Assembly (NCBI GenBank): GCA_000169115.1
Contig: AAVV01000021.1
Location: 1 to 33,954 of the forward strand
Length of the DNA: 33,954 nucleotides
DNA from: a marine gamma proteobacterium HTCC2080
Lineage (GTDB): Bacteria; Pseudomonadota; Gammaproteobacteria; Pseudomonadales; Halieaceae
Direction: 5' to 3'
Shown here: in pieces, positions 1 through 9,275 of the stretch
How the letters are laid out: each line of letters begins with the position of its first letter
Numbering within the stretch: the stretch's first letter is position 1
Program-made: the position numbers and the translations under genes
The notes under the pieces: generated by a model
Seen by the model: the letters and a program-made list of their open reading frames with translations, nothing else
Databases searched by the model: none
Told to the model about the DNA's origin: nothing

Positions 1-3
1 TCG

Positions 4-630
4 CTATGCGGAACTCAGGCTCTTCGACTGATCTTTCTGCAAACTACGAATCGCCCAGATCAACAACCCGATCAGGAAAAACGCGCTAGGGGGCAACAAT
101 AACAATCCGTTAGGCGCGTACCACCCTCCCTCGGTGACCAAGGGCAAGACTTCTAGACCAAATAACTTTCCAGATCCCAATAGCTCTCGCACAAAAGCGA
201 CGGCCATCAAAATAAATGAATACCCCAATCCGTTGCCAAAGCCGTCGAGAAAACTTGGCACCGGTGGGTTTTTCATAGCGAAGGCTTCAGCCCGCCCCAT
301 CACAATACAGTTAGTAATAATCAAGCCAACAAAAACTGATAACTGCTTAGAAGTATCGTAGGCATAGGCTTTGAGAATTTGATCCACAACGATCACTAAG
401 GAGGCAATCACGGTCATCTGCACAATGATGCGAATGCTAGATGGAATGTAATGGCGAATGGCAGAGATAAAAAAACTGGAAAACGCAGTCACCAACGTCA
501 AGGCAACCGCCATCACCAAGCTGACCTGCATCGACGAAGTAACCGCTAAAGCCGAGCAGATGCCCAAAATCTGTAGGGCGATGGGATTATCCCGGAAAAC
601 CGGTCTAAAAAGTGTGTCTTTAATGTCCAT
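4..630 (-). CDS. nqrD: Na+-translocating NADH:quinone reductase subunit D
   Basis: NqrD is one of the two small, six-helix, inner-membrane subunits (with NqrE) of the sodium-pumping NADH:ubiquinone oxidoreductase. The 208-residue product is almost entirely hydrophobic, and its length matches the family (about 210). It starts [12 protein letters not shown] and carries the conserved stretch [19 protein letters not shown] near residues 106-124. That stretch includes one of the cysteines known in this family to sit near the intramembrane iron centre. The ATG overlaps the nqrC stop by one base (TAATG), so translation is probably coupled. The stop lies three bases from the window edge; nqrE and nqrF would be expected further left and are not visible. 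Identity is secure from sequence and operon context. Confidence 0.96.
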   Translation of the reverse strand: MDIKDTLFRPVFRDNPIALQILGICSALAVTSSMQVSLVMAVALTLVTAFSSFFISAIRHYIPSSIRIIVQMTVIASLVIVVDQILKAYAYDTSKQLSVFVGLIITNCIVMGRAEAFAMKNPPVPSFLDGFGNGLGYSFILMAVAFVRELLGSGKLFGLEVLPLVTEGGWYAPNGLLLLPPSAFFLIGLLIWAIRSLQKDQSKSLSSA

Positions 631-1406
631 TAGGCATCTCCCTCACGTAGATTTTGGAGATACGACTCGAAGCCCCTATCACCCAGCCAGTACTGCACTA
701 AATTACTGACCCCACGACTTGTCAGTGTGGCGCCGGATAAACCATCGACTTCCCAATCTGCACTGGAAGCCTGGGGGTCAACCGTGCCCTTTTTTACGTT
801 AATGGCCACGTCGCCCTGACGGTAGACCTGCTTACCTTTCCACAGGTTTTTCCACCGGGGGTTGTCTACCTCACCGCCTAGCCCAGGGGTTTCTCCGTGT
901 TCGTAAAATCCCAGTCCGGCAACGGTATTGCCATCAGATTCCAATGCGATGAACCCGTACAAGGTGGACCACAAACCATACCCATGTATCGGAAGAATGA
1001 TTTTATCGAGCCCGCCTTGATCGTCGTTTACGAGGTAAACTAACGCGTATTTAGACTGACGAATAATATTAGCGACATCTACCGAGGCCTCTAACGTTAT
1101 TGACGTTGCAGGGTCTTTGGCAGCAGCTCTCTGATCGAAGGTAGTCGCGTCAATTTCACTCACATAATCTCCGGTCTCAATATCAATCACGCGGGAGTCC
1201 ACTCGCTGAAACTGCTCTTCAACGGTCAGCTCAGGATCGTACAGACCCGCAGCCATCAAGATATTGCGCTTTAAATCACGCGTTTTATTCACCTCTTGGG
1301 CAGGCTTGAAAACCACTGCCGCCGTGGAAACAACAACCGAGCAAACAATGCACAGGGCAAGTGCCACAGTGACAATACGCCCCAAACTTTCCTTGTTACT
1401 GGACAC
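630..1406 (-). CDS. nqrC: Na+-translocating NADH:quinone reductase subunit C
   Basis: NqrC is the FMN-carrying, periplasm-facing subunit of Na+-NQR. I start it at the GTG at 1406 (VSSNKESLG): an AAGGAGA ribosome-binding site sits about seven bases upstream. The upstream in-frame start at 1475 would run deep into nqrB. The 258-residue protein has one N-terminal membrane helix (about residues 10-35) and then the FMN-binding domain. The covalent flavin site is the SGAT motif in [10 protein letters not shown], with the acceptor threonine at about residue 227, close to Thr225 of Vibrio NqrC. It overlaps the end of nqrB by 11 bases and touches nqrD, consistent with a single transcript. FMN is attached there through a phosphoester bond by ApbE in known systems; no apbE gene is in this window. 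Confidence 0.95.
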   Translation of the reverse strand: MSSNKESLGRIVTVALALCIVCSVVVSTAAVVFKPAQEVNKTRDLKRNILMAAGLYDPELTVEEQFQRVDSRVIDIETGDYVSEIDATTFDQRAAAKDPATSITLEASVDVANIIRQSKYALVYLVNDDQGGLDKIILPIHGYGLWSTLYGFIALESDGNTVAGLGFYEHGETPGLGGEVDNPRWKNLWKGKQVYRQGDVAINVKKGTVDPQASSADWEVDGLSGATLTSRGVSNLVQYWLGDRGFESYLQNLREGDA

Positions 1407-2598
1407 GGGCGAGTCTCCTTTTAATGTTGGCCTGAACCGCAAAATGATCGAACAACGGTGCAAATAAGTTTGCAAATAAAATCGCCAGCATCATGCCTTC
1501 AGGAAACGCAGGGTTAATGACTCGGATAAGAACACACATGACACCGATCAGTGCACCATAAGCCCATCGACCACGATTCGTCATAGCTGCTGACACCGGG
1601 TCGGTCGCCATGAAGAATGCACCGAAGGCGAAACTCCCTACCACCATGTGCCAATACCAAGGCATCGCGAACGCTGGATTTGTATCGGAACCCACGACAT
1701 TGAGAAGCGTTGAGAAGACGATCATCCCTGCAAAGCACCCCGCGACCACTCGCCAAGAGGCGATGCGGGTCAGCAGCAGCACCGCGCCACCAATCATAAT
1801 CATCAGAGTTGAGGTTTCACCGATAGACCCCGGAATTGTCCCCAAAAACGCATCTATCCAGCTGATTGACTCGGTCAGGCCGGGCATCCCCTCAGCCGCT
1901 ACTACACCCAAAGGCGTAGCACCACTATAGCCGTCCACGGCAGTCCAAACAGCGTCACCAGACAATTGTGCCGGATAAGCGAAGTATAGAAACGCTCGAC
2001 CGGTCAGCGCTGGATTCAGGAAGTTCTTGCCCGTGCCGCCAAACACCTCTTTGCCGATGACGACACCGAAACTAATGCCCAAAGCGGCCTGCCACAGTGG
2101 CAGATCCGGCGGTAATGTCAGCGTGAACAGCACCGAAGTGACGAAAAAGCCCTCATTGACTTCGTGCCCACGCTTCATAGCGAATAATACTTCCCAGAAT
2201 CCTCCCACCACAAAGGTCACGAGGTACAGGGGAAGAAAATGTAGCGCGCCAAACAAGAAACAATCCCAGAGACTCGTCGCGTCATAACCGCCCAAAACAC
2301 CGATGACTGAACCTCGCCAGCCCCCTAGGGCGTCAATACCCATTCCCGACATGGCATCGTTTGCTTGAAAACCCAGATTCCACATACCGAAAAACATGGC
2401 GGGGAACGTTGCCATCCAAACTGTGATCATAATGCGCTTAAGATCAACGCCATCCCGCACATGGGCGGTTGAGCGGGTCACATGATTGGGTGAATAGAAA
2501 ATAGTGTCTACTGCCTCGTAGAGGGCATACCATTTTTCGTAACGTCCCCCTGGCTTAAAGTGGGGCTCGAGATTGTCGAGAGTGCTGCGCAACCCCAT
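1396..2598 (-). CDS. nqrB: Na+-translocating NADH:quinone reductase subunit B
   Basis: NqrB is the large multi-helix membrane subunit of Na+-NQR. It binds riboflavin and a covalent FMN and forms much of the sodium path. The 400-residue product begins [14 protein letters not shown], as the family does. It has about ten membrane helices, the conserved [19 protein letters not shown] block near residues 192-210, and the flavinylation motif DGYSGATPL with the acceptor threonine at about residue 228 (Thr236 in Vibrio). It starts three bases after the nqrA stop. Its ribosome-binding site, AAGGAGG, is formed by the last nqrA codons, a strong sign of coupled translation. Its end overlaps the nqrC start. 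Confidence 0.96.
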   Translation of the reverse strand: MGLRSTLDNLEPHFKPGGRYEKWYALYEAVDTIFYSPNHVTRSTAHVRDGVDLKRIMITVWMATFPAMFFGMWNLGFQANDAMSGMGIDALGGWRGSVIGVLGGYDATSLWDCFLFGALHFLPLYLVTFVVGGFWEVLFAMKRGHEVNEGFFVTSVLFTLTLPPDLPLWQAALGISFGVVIGKEVFGGTGKNFLNPALTGRAFLYFAYPAQLSGDAVWTAVDGYSGATPLGVVAAEGMPGLTESISWIDAFLGTIPGSIGETSTLMIMIGGAVLLLTRIASWRVVAGCFAGMIVFSTLLNVVGSDTNPAFAMPWYWHMVVGSFAFGAFFMATDPVSAAMTNRGRWAYGALIGVMCVLIRVINPAFPEGMMLAILFANLFAPLFDHFAVQANIKRRLARVQ

Positions 2599-2601
2599 AA
2601 G

Positions 2602-3948
2602 TTATCCCTCCTTCTCTATGCGCGTTAAATTGTCGCGCAGTATCGGTCCGTACTCATATTTGCCGGGGCACACATAGGTGCACAGCGCTAAGTCTTCTTC
2701 ATCAAGTTCTAGGCAGCCCAACGCTTGTGCCGTTTCAGTATCACCAACCAGCAAAGCCCTAAGCAGCTGAGTCGGTAAGATATCCAAGGGCATTACGCGC
2801 TCATAGTTACCCACTGGCACCATTGCGCGCTCCGATCCGTTGGTATTCGTCGTCATGGCACTTGGCTTCATCCCGAACCAACTCGATAGATAAATACCCA
2901 TGACCGAATGCTTGCCAGAGCCAGGGGACAACCACCCCATAAAGTCTCGATCGCGACCCTCAGCGAGCGCCGTTACCTGATTGTGATAACGACCCAAATA
3001 GGCGCTATCAGATTGTACGGCTCGTCCCCCAAGCACGGAGCCTGAGATAACCCGCACGTCTCCAGCCGCCAACTCTCCTGCAGTGAGTGCCTGCAAATCT
3101 GCACCTACGCGGGTTCGTATAAGACGAGGGCGCTCAACCTCGGGGCCGGCCAGAGCCACTACTCTATCAGTGTAAAGTTCGCCCTTTAGGAATAAATAAC
3201 CCACAGCTATGACGTCTTGGTAACCCACTGTCCAGGCTATCCTCCCAAGCGACGCGCCCATTAAAAAATGAATGTGCGTGCCAGCCAATCCAGCCGGATG
3301 CGGTCCCGAAAATTCTGCCAGCTCTACTCGAGCGTGTTCACCCTTTGGAATATCCGTGCCAGGTGCTGTACACAGGTAGGTCGAGCAATTTGCCATTTCT
3401 GCAAGAAGATCCTGCCCCAAGGTAAACGCTTCAGCATGCTCAGCGATAATCGCCGCAGGATCGGGCGCCAGTGGGTGAGTATCAATCGCCGTTATGAAAA
3501 GCCCTGCGGGTTGGCTTTCTGGATCAGCCACCTTGCCATAAGGCCTCGCGCGCAACGCAGTCCATTGACCGCTTGAAATGAGCTGGTTACGGATAGCTTC
3601 ACCGGAAAGCGCCCGCGCCTCTTGGAGACTATGCGCGCCGAAGTCTACGGGCTCCAAGCTGTCATCAATTTCAATAACCAGTGACTGGAACACCCTGCGG
3701 GCACCACGATTAAGTGCCACAACCTTGCCAGAAGCGGGAGCTGCAAAATTTATGCCCAGCGTCTTTTTATCGCTGAAAATGATTTGACCCTTGCGAACCG
3801 TATCGCCCTCGGATACGGCCATCGTGGGCTTCATACCCTCGTAATCAGCACCGACCAGCGCAACGTTTCTTACGTTTAAAGAGGAATCAATGTTGGAATC
3901 TGCTGCGCCAGCGAGTGGTATATCTATGCCGCGTCGAATTTTGATCAT
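2602..3948 (-). CDS. nqrA: Na+-translocating NADH:quinone reductase subunit A
   Basis: NqrA is the soluble cytoplasmic subunit of Na+-NQR, associated with quinone binding, and the usual first gene of the operon. The 448-residue length and the opening [16 protein letters not shown] match the family. Other family-like segments are [19 protein letters not shown] in the N-terminal barrel-sandwich-like domain and [15 protein letters not shown] near the C terminus. The start is the ATG at 3948, with only a weak GGAAG upstream. The 240 bases between it and the gap gene hold a candidate promoter and two hairpins, so the operon appears to have its own regulated start rather than being a simple extension of the gap transcript. 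Confidence 0.96.
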   Translation of the reverse strand: MIKIRRGIDIPLAGAADSNIDSSLNVRNVALVGADYEGMKPTMAVSEGDTVRKGQIIFSDKKTLGINFAAPASGKVVALNRGARRVFQSLVIEIDDSLEPVDFGAHSLQEARALSGEAIRNQLISSGQWTALRARPYGKVADPESQPAGLFITAIDTHPLAPDPAAIIAEHAEAFTLGQDLLAEMANCSTYLCTAPGTDIPKGEHARVELAEFSGPHPAGLAGTHIHFLMGASLGRIAWTVGYQDVIAVGYLFLKGELYTDRVVALAGPEVERPRLIRTRVGADLQALTAGELAAGDVRVISGSVLGGRAVQSDSAYLGRYHNQVTALAEGRDRDFMGWLSPGSGKHSVMGIYLSSWFGMKPSAMTTNTNGSERAMVPVGNYERVMPLDILPTQLLRALLVGDTETAQALGCLELDEEDLALCTYVCPGKYEYGPILRDNLTRIEKEG

Positions 3949-4026
3949 GTGCGCTTCCGCTTGTGTCTACTCGTCTGCACCCGGGGCTCGGGGTACGCTT
4001 TCGGGGAGTAGTAACTCAGCGCCTAG

Positions 4027-4092
4027 CGGCACGAAACGAGTCGTTGAGCCTCCCCCGAGTCAACTTCTCGTGCCGGGCGCTTTGCACGCCCG
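4027..4092 (-). promoter_or_regulatory. Two tandem hairpins in the nqrA leader
   Basis: Read on the minus strand, a 6-bp stem with a 7-base loop (CGGGCG at 4092-4087 with CGCCCG at 4079-4074) is followed by a large stem-loop. The large one is closed by CGGCACGA/TCGTGCCG at 4075-4068 and 4034-4027, with an inner GTTGA/TCAAC pairing and a CTC/GAG tip. The two share a base at their junction. Neither is followed by a T-run, so neither looks like a standard terminator. They lie between the candidate nqr promoter and the nqrA ATG and would form the 5' untranslated leader. They could instead be 3'-end structure for the gap transcript. The pairing is seen; the role is inferred. Confidence 0.45.
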
Positions 4093-4153
4093 AACGTCCT
4101 TACAACTTTGATCACCTCATGGGCGCCTGCGGCAACCCCTGTTCGGCGCCGCA

Positions 4154-4182
4154 ATTGTACCGGACGCCCTCACAAACTCCAA
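4154..4182 (-). promoter_or_regulatory. Candidate sigma-70 promoter for the nqr operon
   Basis: On the minus strand, TTGGAG (4182-4177) and TACAAT (4159-4154) are separated by 17 bases. The -10 matches the consensus at five of six positions, the -35 at only three. The hexamers sit just past the gap stop codon. Transcription would start near 4147, giving a leader of about 200 bases before nqrA. Confidence 0.4.
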
Positions 4183-4188
4183 GACAAC

Positions 4189-5673
4189 TCAAAGCGTGCC
4201 AGAATCACCCATTGGATAGGTCAGATAGCTGATGCCTGCCATTTTTTCGAGGACCCTGTAAACCTGGCAACTGTAACCGTATTCATTGTCGTACCAGAGG
4301 TAACAAACCACGTGTGCGCCGTTAACAATAGTCGCTTGCGCATCAAAGACACAGGCCGCTCTGGATCCCACAAAATCTGACGACACAACTTCAGGCGACG
4401 CTGAAAAATTGATCTGTTTGCGCATTGTCGAGTGCAGTGCCGTATTGCGCATGAATTCATTTAATTCCTCAACGGTCGTCTCTTTCTTGAGGGTTAGGTT
4501 GAGAATTGCCATCGAGACGTTAGGCGTTGGCACGCGGATAGCGTTGCCAGTTAGTTTCCCCTGCATTTGCGGCAAAACTTTGGCAACTGCCTTCGCTGCA
4601 CCCGTTTCTGTTATCACCATGTTTAATGGTGCAGAGCGACCCCGGCGGTCGGCTTTGTGATAATTATCAATCAAGTTTTGGTCGTTCGTGTAAGCGTGAA
4701 CCGTTTCGACATGACCACTGACGATACCAAATTCATCATCAATCGCCTTTAACGGTGGCGCGATCGCATTTGTGGTGCATGATGCAGCGGAAATAAGACG
4801 ATCACTTGGGGCGATGTCATGGTCATTGATACCGGCTACGATATTTTTAAGCTGCCCCTTACCCGGTGCGGTCAAAATAACCTTCGAGACCCCTTTGCCC
4901 TGTAAGTGACGAGACAATGCCTCATCGTCGCGCCACACGCCCGTGTTGTCGATGACAATGCAGTCGTTGATGCCGTGTGCCGTATAATCGACCTCTTCAG
5001 GACGATCGGCATAGATCACTTTAATCTCATTGCCGTTGGCGACAAATGACTGTCGATCCTCATCGACCCGTATAGTGCCCTGAAATGCACCGTGCACTGA
5101 GTCTCTACGCAGCAGGCTGGCACGTTTGACCAGGTCATTTTCGGCACTTCCACGACGTACGACAATGGCGCGCAAACGCAAACTATCTCCACCATCGGTC
5201 TTGTTGATTAGAATCCGCGCCATGAGGCGGCCGATACGCCCAAAGCCGTACAGCACAATGTCTACCGGCTTTTCCACTGGGCGCTGGGTCGACTTTACGA
5301 GGAAGTCGAGTTGTTCGGCGACATATTCCTCTAGGGTCATGCCCTCACCCTGAGCTTTGTCGAAGAACTCTACGGCCAACCTACCCACATCAATGTGGCT
5401 CGGGCCCAGCTGCATCTCACGCATCGCCTCGAGTACTGGCGCCGTTTCAAACTCGGAAAGCTCATTGTGCTCAACTTGCCGCACATAGCGGTGGCTTTTC
5501 ATGATGTCCAGAACAGACTGATTCACCAAGGAGCGGCCGTAGATGTAGCATTTTACGTTTTGCTCCCGGGCCAATGCGCCCACCTGAGGGATCATTGCCT
5601 CAGCCAAAGCCTCCCGCTCTTTCCAATCTGAAAAATAATTGTCTGGGCGCTCGCGTTTGCGCTGGTCAGTCAC
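4189..5673 (-). CDS. gap: Glyceraldehyde-3-phosphate dehydrogenase, long form with N-terminal extension
   Basis: This is an NAD(P)-dependent glyceraldehyde-3-phosphate dehydrogenase of central carbon metabolism. The GTG at 5673 is chosen because AGGAG lies six bases before it; the only longer form would use a TTG at 5700. The 494-residue protein is much longer than classical GAPDH (about 330). Roughly the first 135 residues form an extension of charged helices, including an ALAEAMIPQ segment. The dehydrogenase begins at the Rossmann motif YGFGRIGRLMA (about 142-152). The catalytic cysteine is in SAASCTTNAIAPP (Cys299), and the histidine of HAYTNDQ is near 326. A long GAPDH of this type next to mfd is what I recall from Pseudomonas (PA3001). 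Cofactor preference and the role of the extension are not visible from sequence. Confidence 0.93.
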   Translation of the reverse strand: MTDQRKRERPDNYFSDWKEREALAEAMIPQVGALAREQNVKCYIYGRSLVNQSVLDIMKSHRYVRQVEHNELSEFETAPVLEAMREMQLGPSHIDVGRLAVEFFDKAQGEGMTLEEYVAEQLDFLVKSTQRPVEKPVDIVLYGFGRIGRLMARILINKTDGGDSLRLRAIVVRRGSAENDLVKRASLLRRDSVHGAFQGTIRVDEDRQSFVANGNEIKVIYADRPEEVDYTAHGINDCIVIDNTGVWRDDEALSRHLQGKGVSKVILTAPGKGQLKNIVAGINDHDIAPSDRLISAASCTTNAIAPPLKAIDDEFGIVSGHVETVHAYTNDQNLIDNYHKADRRGRSAPLNMVITETGAAKAVAKVLPQMQGKLTGNAIRVPTPNVSMAILNLTLKKETTVEELNEFMRNTALHSTMRKQINFSASPEVVSSDFVGSRAACVFDAQATIVNGAHVVCYLWYDNEYGYSCQVYRVLEKMAGISYLTYPMGDSGTL

Positions 5674-5715
5674 GGGAAACTCCTGAAATCGGGAATACAA
5701 GGTGGGTATTGGGTT

Positions 5716-5744
5716 ATTATCCGACCACGTACGCTCGGCCGCAA
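5716..5744 (-). promoter_or_regulatory. Candidate promoter for gap
   Basis: On the minus strand, TTGCGG (5744-5739) and GATAAT (5721-5716) are spaced by exactly 17 bases, about 45 bases before the GTG of gap. The -10 is a 5/6 match and the -35 is weak. A small dyad, GGGCA-GCT-TGCCC, lies just upstream at 5753-5765 in the 149-base divergent gap/mfd interval and could be an operator. I saw no convincing promoter for mfd. Confidence 0.35.
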
Positions 5745-5822
5745 GTAATTGCGGGCAGCTTGCCCAGAGAATGACGCCAATTGGGCATTTTTACATTGAT
5801 CAACCCTTTCTACGGACACTGA

Positions 5823-8800
5823 ATGTTTTCCACACTTGTCGCTTCTACTCCCTGGCCAGAAAAGCAGGGATCTCGCTCGGCGTTGGGACCCTGTCCGGGT
5901 ACAGCCACCGCTATGGCCGTTGCAGAGCTCGCCAAACAACAGGCGCTGTTGGTTGTTGTCGTGCCCAGCTCTGCAAGTGCGGCCGCACTGGAGCGTGAAT
6001 TACCGCTTTTTAGCGCTGCTGACCTTAATGTTCTTACGCTCCCTGACTGGGAGACTTTGCCATACGACAATTTTTCACCCCACCAGGATATCGTCTCCGA
6101 GCGCTTAAGCACTTTTCATCAGCTGAAAGACATAGCATCGGGCATACTGATTGTTCCAATTACCACCCTCATGCAACGAACCCCCCCGGTTCACTACGTG
6201 GCTGGCAACAGTTTAGTACTTGATGTCGGACAAGCTCTTGATAGTAAAACCCTCATTCACAACCTCACCCTAAATGGCTATCGCGCTGTCGATACGGTCT
6301 ATGAGCACGGTGAGTATGCTGTGCGAGGATCACTGCTCGACATCTTCCCTATGGGTAGCCAAGTACCCTACCGCATCGATCTTTTCGACGCTGAAATTGA
6401 AAGTTTGCGCACATTTGATCCAGAGAACCAGCGCACAATTAGCAAAGTCGAGTCAATTCGATTGTTGCCGGCTCGAGAATTTCCCCTCACGGAAGAAGGC
6501 ATACGACGTTTCAAATTGAACTGGTATCGAAAGTTCGATGGCGACCCGGAAGCCTGCCCGTTGTTTAACGAAATTTGTGCCGGGCGGGTACCTGGTGGCG
6601 CCGAGTATTTTCTCCCGCTTTTTTTTGACAGCTGCGGGACCGTTTTTGATTACATACCCGATCATGCGGCCCTCATAACCCTTGGCGATCATTATCAGGC
6701 CGCAAGCCAGTTTTGGACGGAAATCACTTCTCGACATACCGAATATGGCGTTGATGTGCGACGACCACTGCTACCCCCTTCCGAAGTTTTCATACCGACA
6801 GAAGTGCTATACGAGGACCTCAGGAGCTATGCCGTACTCGAACTGCGTACGGAACAAGATGCGCCGGTTCATCAGAAAACCGGATTGCTGCCTCCACCTA
6901 ACCTTAACGATACGTATCAGGGCGCCACCGCTCTTGAACGGCTTGCAGCATTTATCGAAAAACATGAAGGACCGGTCTTGCTGTGTGCAGAATCTCCCGG
7001 TCGACGAGAGGTACTTCTTGAGGGACTAAATGAGTTAGGGCTTCACCCAGAACCTGTTGCCGAATGGCCCGAGTTCATCGCGCAAGGTATTTCTCTGGGG
7101 ATCACTGTGGCTCCGGTCGACCGAGGGTTGTACCAAGGCAAGGGCCAACCGACACTGATCGTTGAAAACCAGATTTTTGGCGCACGGGTCGCTCAGCGAA
7201 GGCGTCGTCGCACAGTTGAAGAAAACAATGCAGATGCCATTGTTCGGGATCTTACCGAATTACGGCCCGGTGTACCGGTTGTTCACCTGCAGCATGGTGT
7301 TGGCCGTTATATGGGACTGCAATCTCTGGAGATTGACGGTGCACCGGCAGAATTTTTACTGCTGCAGTACGCAGATGCTGACAAACTTTATGTCCCCGTT
7401 GGCTCGTTGCATCTAATTGCGCGCTATACCGGGGCTGACCCCGATACAGCGCCTCTACACCGACTAGGCAGCGAACAATGGGAGAAGGCGCGGCGCAGAG
7501 CCCGAGAGAAGGCCAATGACGTCGCCGCGCAACTCCTTGAAGTTTACGCTCGCCGAGAGGCCAGACAAGGGTTTCAGTGTGAGCTCGACGAAACCGCCTG
7601 GCAGCGGTTTTCAGAGGAGTTCCCTTTTGAAGAAACTCCAGATCAAAGCGCGGCTATTGAAGCCGTTCGCGCTGATATGTGTGCGACCAAGGTTATGGAT
7701 CGCCTAGTCTGCGGTGACGTCGGTTTTGGAAAAACCGAAGTAGCTATGCGAGCAGCTTTTATTGCCATACAGAACAACAAGCAGGTGGCCATACTGGTTC
7801 CCACCACCCTGCTCGCCCAACAGCATTACAACAGCTTTCGAGATCGGTTTGCTGATTGGCCAGTAAAGGTCGAGGTCGTCTCTAGGTTTCAGTCCAATAG
7901 TGATATCACTAGCGTTCAAAAACGCGTGGCATCAGGAGACGTCGACTTACTAATTGGCACTCATAAACTTCTACAAAGCACTTTTGCCTTTGAGGACCTG
8001 GGACTCTTGGTGATCGATGAAGAGCACCGCTTTGGTGTTAAGCAAAAAGAGGCGATCAAGGCCCTGCGTGCCCAAGTTGATATTTTGACCATGACAGCAA
8101 CACCCATTCCCAGGACCCTCAATATGGCCCTAGGCGGACTACGCGACCTATCTATTATCGCGACGCCTCCAGCTCGTCGCTTGTCGATCAAAACCTTTGT
8201 TCGGGAACACTCCATCTCTCTGGTCAAGGAAGCCATCCTGCGAGAAACCCTGCGGGGCGGGCAGGTTTATTACTTACACAATGAGGTCAAAACGATCGAA
8301 GAAACCGCAAGTCGTCTTCGAGAAATGTTACCCAACCTCTCGGTTGGCGTTGGACACGGGCAATTACGCGAAACGGCACTTGAGGGTGTCATGACCGACT
8401 TTTACCACCTGCGCCATCACATCTTAGTGTGTAGTACGATCATCGAAACGGGCATAGACATACCTAACGCCAACACGATTATTATTGACCGCGCTGATAA
8501 GTTTGGGTTGGCGCAACTTCACCAGCTCAGGGGCCGCGTTGGACGCTCTCATCACCAGGCTTATGCCTATCTTCTTTGTCCACCTCGATCGACCATGACC
8601 TCTGATGCTGAAAAACGTCTGGAAGCCATCGAGGCTGCTGGCGCGCTAGGTGCAGGGTATTTGCTGGCGACCCACGACTTGGAAATACGCGGCGCAGGTG
8701 AGCTACTTGGGGACGAACAGTCAGGCCAAATACACAGCGTTGGATTCGGACTGTATCTCGACATGCTCAACAACGCAGTTCGAGCGCTTAAACGAGGTGA

Positions 8801-9275
8801 AATTCCAGATGTTGACGGGCCGCTGGACAGTGGCACAGAGGTAAAATTACACATACCCGCTCTTATTCCCGACGACTACCTGCCCGACATCACATCTCGG
8901 CTGGTACTGTATAAACGCATTGCCGCGTCGATGACCCATGAAGCGCTACGTGAAATTCAGGTAGAAATGATAGACCGCTTTGGTTTACTACCCGACGCCA
9001 CCAAAAATCTTTTTACGCAGGCGACAATCAGAGTACGTGCACAACGATTGGGCATTGCTGAAATTGAAGTCGGTGATGGGGGTGGTAGCATCGCGTTCAC
9101 CGACAAAACTCAGGTTGAACCCATGACACTGGTTAAACTTGTGCAAGGCGATCCTAAAACCTACGGGCTCGCGGGTTCCAACAAACTGCGATTTAGTTGT
9201 GAATTACCCGAGCTGCCTGAACGACAAAGCTTCATCGAAAGCCTACTCGAGAAACTTGATCAGGAGACATCATGA
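5823..9275 (+). CDS. mfd: Transcription-repair coupling factor
   Basis: Mfd is a DNA translocase that pushes stalled RNA polymerase off damaged template and recruits UvrA. The 1150-residue length is typical (E. coli 1148). The order of domains is visible. A UvrB-like N-terminal module covers roughly residues 1-340. The RNA-polymerase-interacting domain runs from about 483 (PVVHLQHGVGRYMGL) to 530. The RecG-like motor has Walker A GDVGFGKT at 631-638 and the Walker B box DEEH at 732-735, with the later block GIDIPNANTIIIDRAD. A C-terminal TRCF domain includes LPDITSRLVLYKRIA. The start has only a weak GGACAC upstream. The stop overlaps the next gene by four bases (ATGA), a coupled pair. Confidence 0.98.
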   Translation: MFSTLVASTPWPEKQGSRSALGPCPGTATAMAVAELAKQQALLVVVVPSSASAAALERELPLFSAADLNVLTLPDWETLPYDNFSPHQDIVSERLSTFHQLKDIASGILIVPITTLMQRTPPVHYVAGNSLVLDVGQALDSKTLIHNLTLNGYRAVDTVYEHGEYAVRGSLLDIFPMGSQVPYRIDLFDAEIESLRTFDPENQRTISKVESIRLLPAREFPLTEEGIRRFKLNWYRKFDGDPEACPLFNEICAGRVPGGAEYFLPLFFDSCGTVFDYIPDHAALITLGDHYQAASQFWTEITSRHTEYGVDVRRPLLPPSEVFIPTEVLYEDLRSYAVLELRTEQDAPVHQKTGLLPPPNLNDTYQGATALERLAAFIEKHEGPVLLCAESPGRREVLLEGLNELGLHPEPVAEWPEFIAQGISLGITVAPVDRGLYQGKGQPTLIVENQIFGARVAQRRRRRTVEENNADAIVRDLTELRPGVPVVHLQHGVGRYMGLQSLEIDGAPAEFLLLQYADADKLYVPVGSLHLIARYTGADPDTAPLHRLGSEQWEKARRRAREKANDVAAQLLEVYARREARQGFQCELDETAWQRFSEEFPFEETPDQSAAIEAVRADMCATKVMDRLVCGDVGFGKTEVAMRAAFIAIQNNKQVAILVPTTLLAQQHYNSFRDRFADWPVKVEVVSRFQSNSDITSVQKRVASGDVDLLIGTHKLLQSTFAFEDLGLLVIDEEHRFGVKQKEAIKALRAQVDILTMTATPIPRTLNMALGGLRDLSIIATPPARRLSIKTFVREHSISLVKEAILRETLRGGQVYYLHNEVKTIEETASRLREMLPNLSVGVGHGQLRETALEGVMTDFYHLRHHILVCSTIIETGIDIPNANTIIIDRADKFGLAQLHQLRGRVGRSHHQAYAYLLCPPRSTMTSDAEKRLEAIEAAGALGAGYLLATHDLEIRGAGELLGDEQSGQIHSVGFGLYLDMLNNAVRALKRGEIPDVDGPLDSGTEVKLHIPALIPDDYLPDITSRLVLYKRIAASMTHEALREIQVEMIDRFGLLPDATKNLFTQATIRVRAQRLGIAEIEVGDGGGSIAFTDKTQVEPMTLVKLVQGDPKTYGLAGSNKLRFSCELPELPERQSFIESLLEKLDQETS

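Noticed and set aside
1407-1475. Longer NqrC from an upstream start at 1475
   Set aside because: It would overlap nqrB by 80 bases and lacks a ribosome-binding site, whereas the GTG at 1406 has AAGGAGA at good spacing.
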